From an uncultured Synergistales bacterium (GTDB lineage: Bacteria > Synergistota > Synergistia > Synergistales > Aminobacteriaceae), in contig CAJOEQ010000074.1 of assembly GCA_905233515.1 (NCBI GenBank), positions 1 to 5,492 of the forward strand: a stretch of DNA of 5,492 nt, written 5' to 3'. The notes below the pieces were generated by a model. It was not told the origin of the DNA. It saw nothing but the letters and a program-made list of their open reading frames with translations, and did not search any database. Both the position numbers and the translations under genes were made by a program. Shown one piece after another: positions 5,236-5,492 of this stretch. Each line of letters opens with the position of its first letter. Position 1 is the stretch's first letter.

Positions 5236-5492
5236 ATGCCTAGTGTTCAAGAACTACAGAAATATTTATTAATTGGCTGCGTTATATTTTTGTCGATTAC
5301 TATTTTTATATGCTTGCTTCGTGCGGCACTGGGTCCGAGATTTTCAGATAGAATTATTGCTGCTAACATAATCGGGACTAAAGTAATTATATTAATTGCT
5401 GTGCTGGCTTTGATAATCGGAGAAAATTATTTAGTCGATATATGCTTGATTTACGCGATAATAAATTTCTTGTCGGTCGTCGTGCTTGCTCG
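5236..5492 (+). CDS. mnhF: Na+/H+ antiporter subunit F (MnhF/MrpF family), 3' end outside window
   Basis: This is subunit F of the Mrp/Mnh antiporter, a small integral membrane protein. Eighty-five codons are visible before the window ends, nearly the full family length of about 90. Three hydrophobic segments lie at about 10-28, 48-62 and 68-85. Between the first two is the family motif 'LGPRFSDRIIAANIIGTK' (32-49), and 'YLVDICLIYAIINFLSVVVLA' follows the typical end of MnhF. The ATG at 5236 has GGGAG nine bases upstream, placed inside the end of the 34-codon ORF. Subunit G (mnhG) would be the expected next gene. Confidence 0.9.
   Translation, partial: MPSVQELQKYLLIGCVIFLSITIFICLLRAALGPRFSDRIIAANIIGTKVIILIAVLALIIGENYLVDICLIYAIINFLSVVVLA

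Noticed and set aside
1..5492. CRISPR array, tRNA or rRNA gene, complete insertion sequence
   Set aside because: No regularly spaced repeats of 25-40 bases, no tRNA cloverleaf, no rRNA motif and no transposase frame were seen.

Overview
The window reads as chromosomal DNA from an AT-rich anaerobic bacterium with an outer membrane. The strongest clue is a 555-residue protein with a signal peptide, one SLH domain, a coiled coil and a long beta-barrel ending in Phe. This architecture is known from diderm lineages that tether the outer membrane through SLH domains. Synergistota is my best guess; Negativicutes and related groups are alternatives. The assignment is inferred from protein architecture and gene order, not from a search.

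Layout. (1) Positions 1-1685, plus strand: the 3' part of holB (DNA polymerase III delta') overlaps by 29 bp a PSP1/RicT-family gene (yaaT/ricT) with a long basic tail. The holB-yaaT pairing is also found in Bacillus. (2) Positions 1686-1932: a convergent intergenic region with a hairpin after ricT and a good intrinsic terminator for the opposing porin gene. (3) Positions 1933-3600, minus strand: the SLH-porin. (4) Positions 3601-4093: about 490 bp without a recognisable gene. It contains a roughly 250-bp segment, about 50% GC over its core, inside DNA near 22% GC. That segment is flanked by a 10-bp direct repeat and carries several small hairpins. It lies just upstream of the porin and is the most unexplained part of the window. 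(5) Positions 4094-4540, minus strand: a free-standing protein of two ACT domains resembling the regulatory end of aspartate kinase, with its own promoter candidate and terminator. (6) Positions 4662-5492, plus strand: the start of an Mrp/Mnh cation/proton antiporter operon, with mnhE, a possible 34-codon small ORF, and mnhF running off the window end.

The genes form separate functional units: clamp loader and RNA-processing/signalling factor, envelope porin, amino-acid-sensing ACT protein, and ion homeostasis. The ACT gene and the mnh operon diverge from a 121-bp intergenic region whose best promoter candidates overlap.
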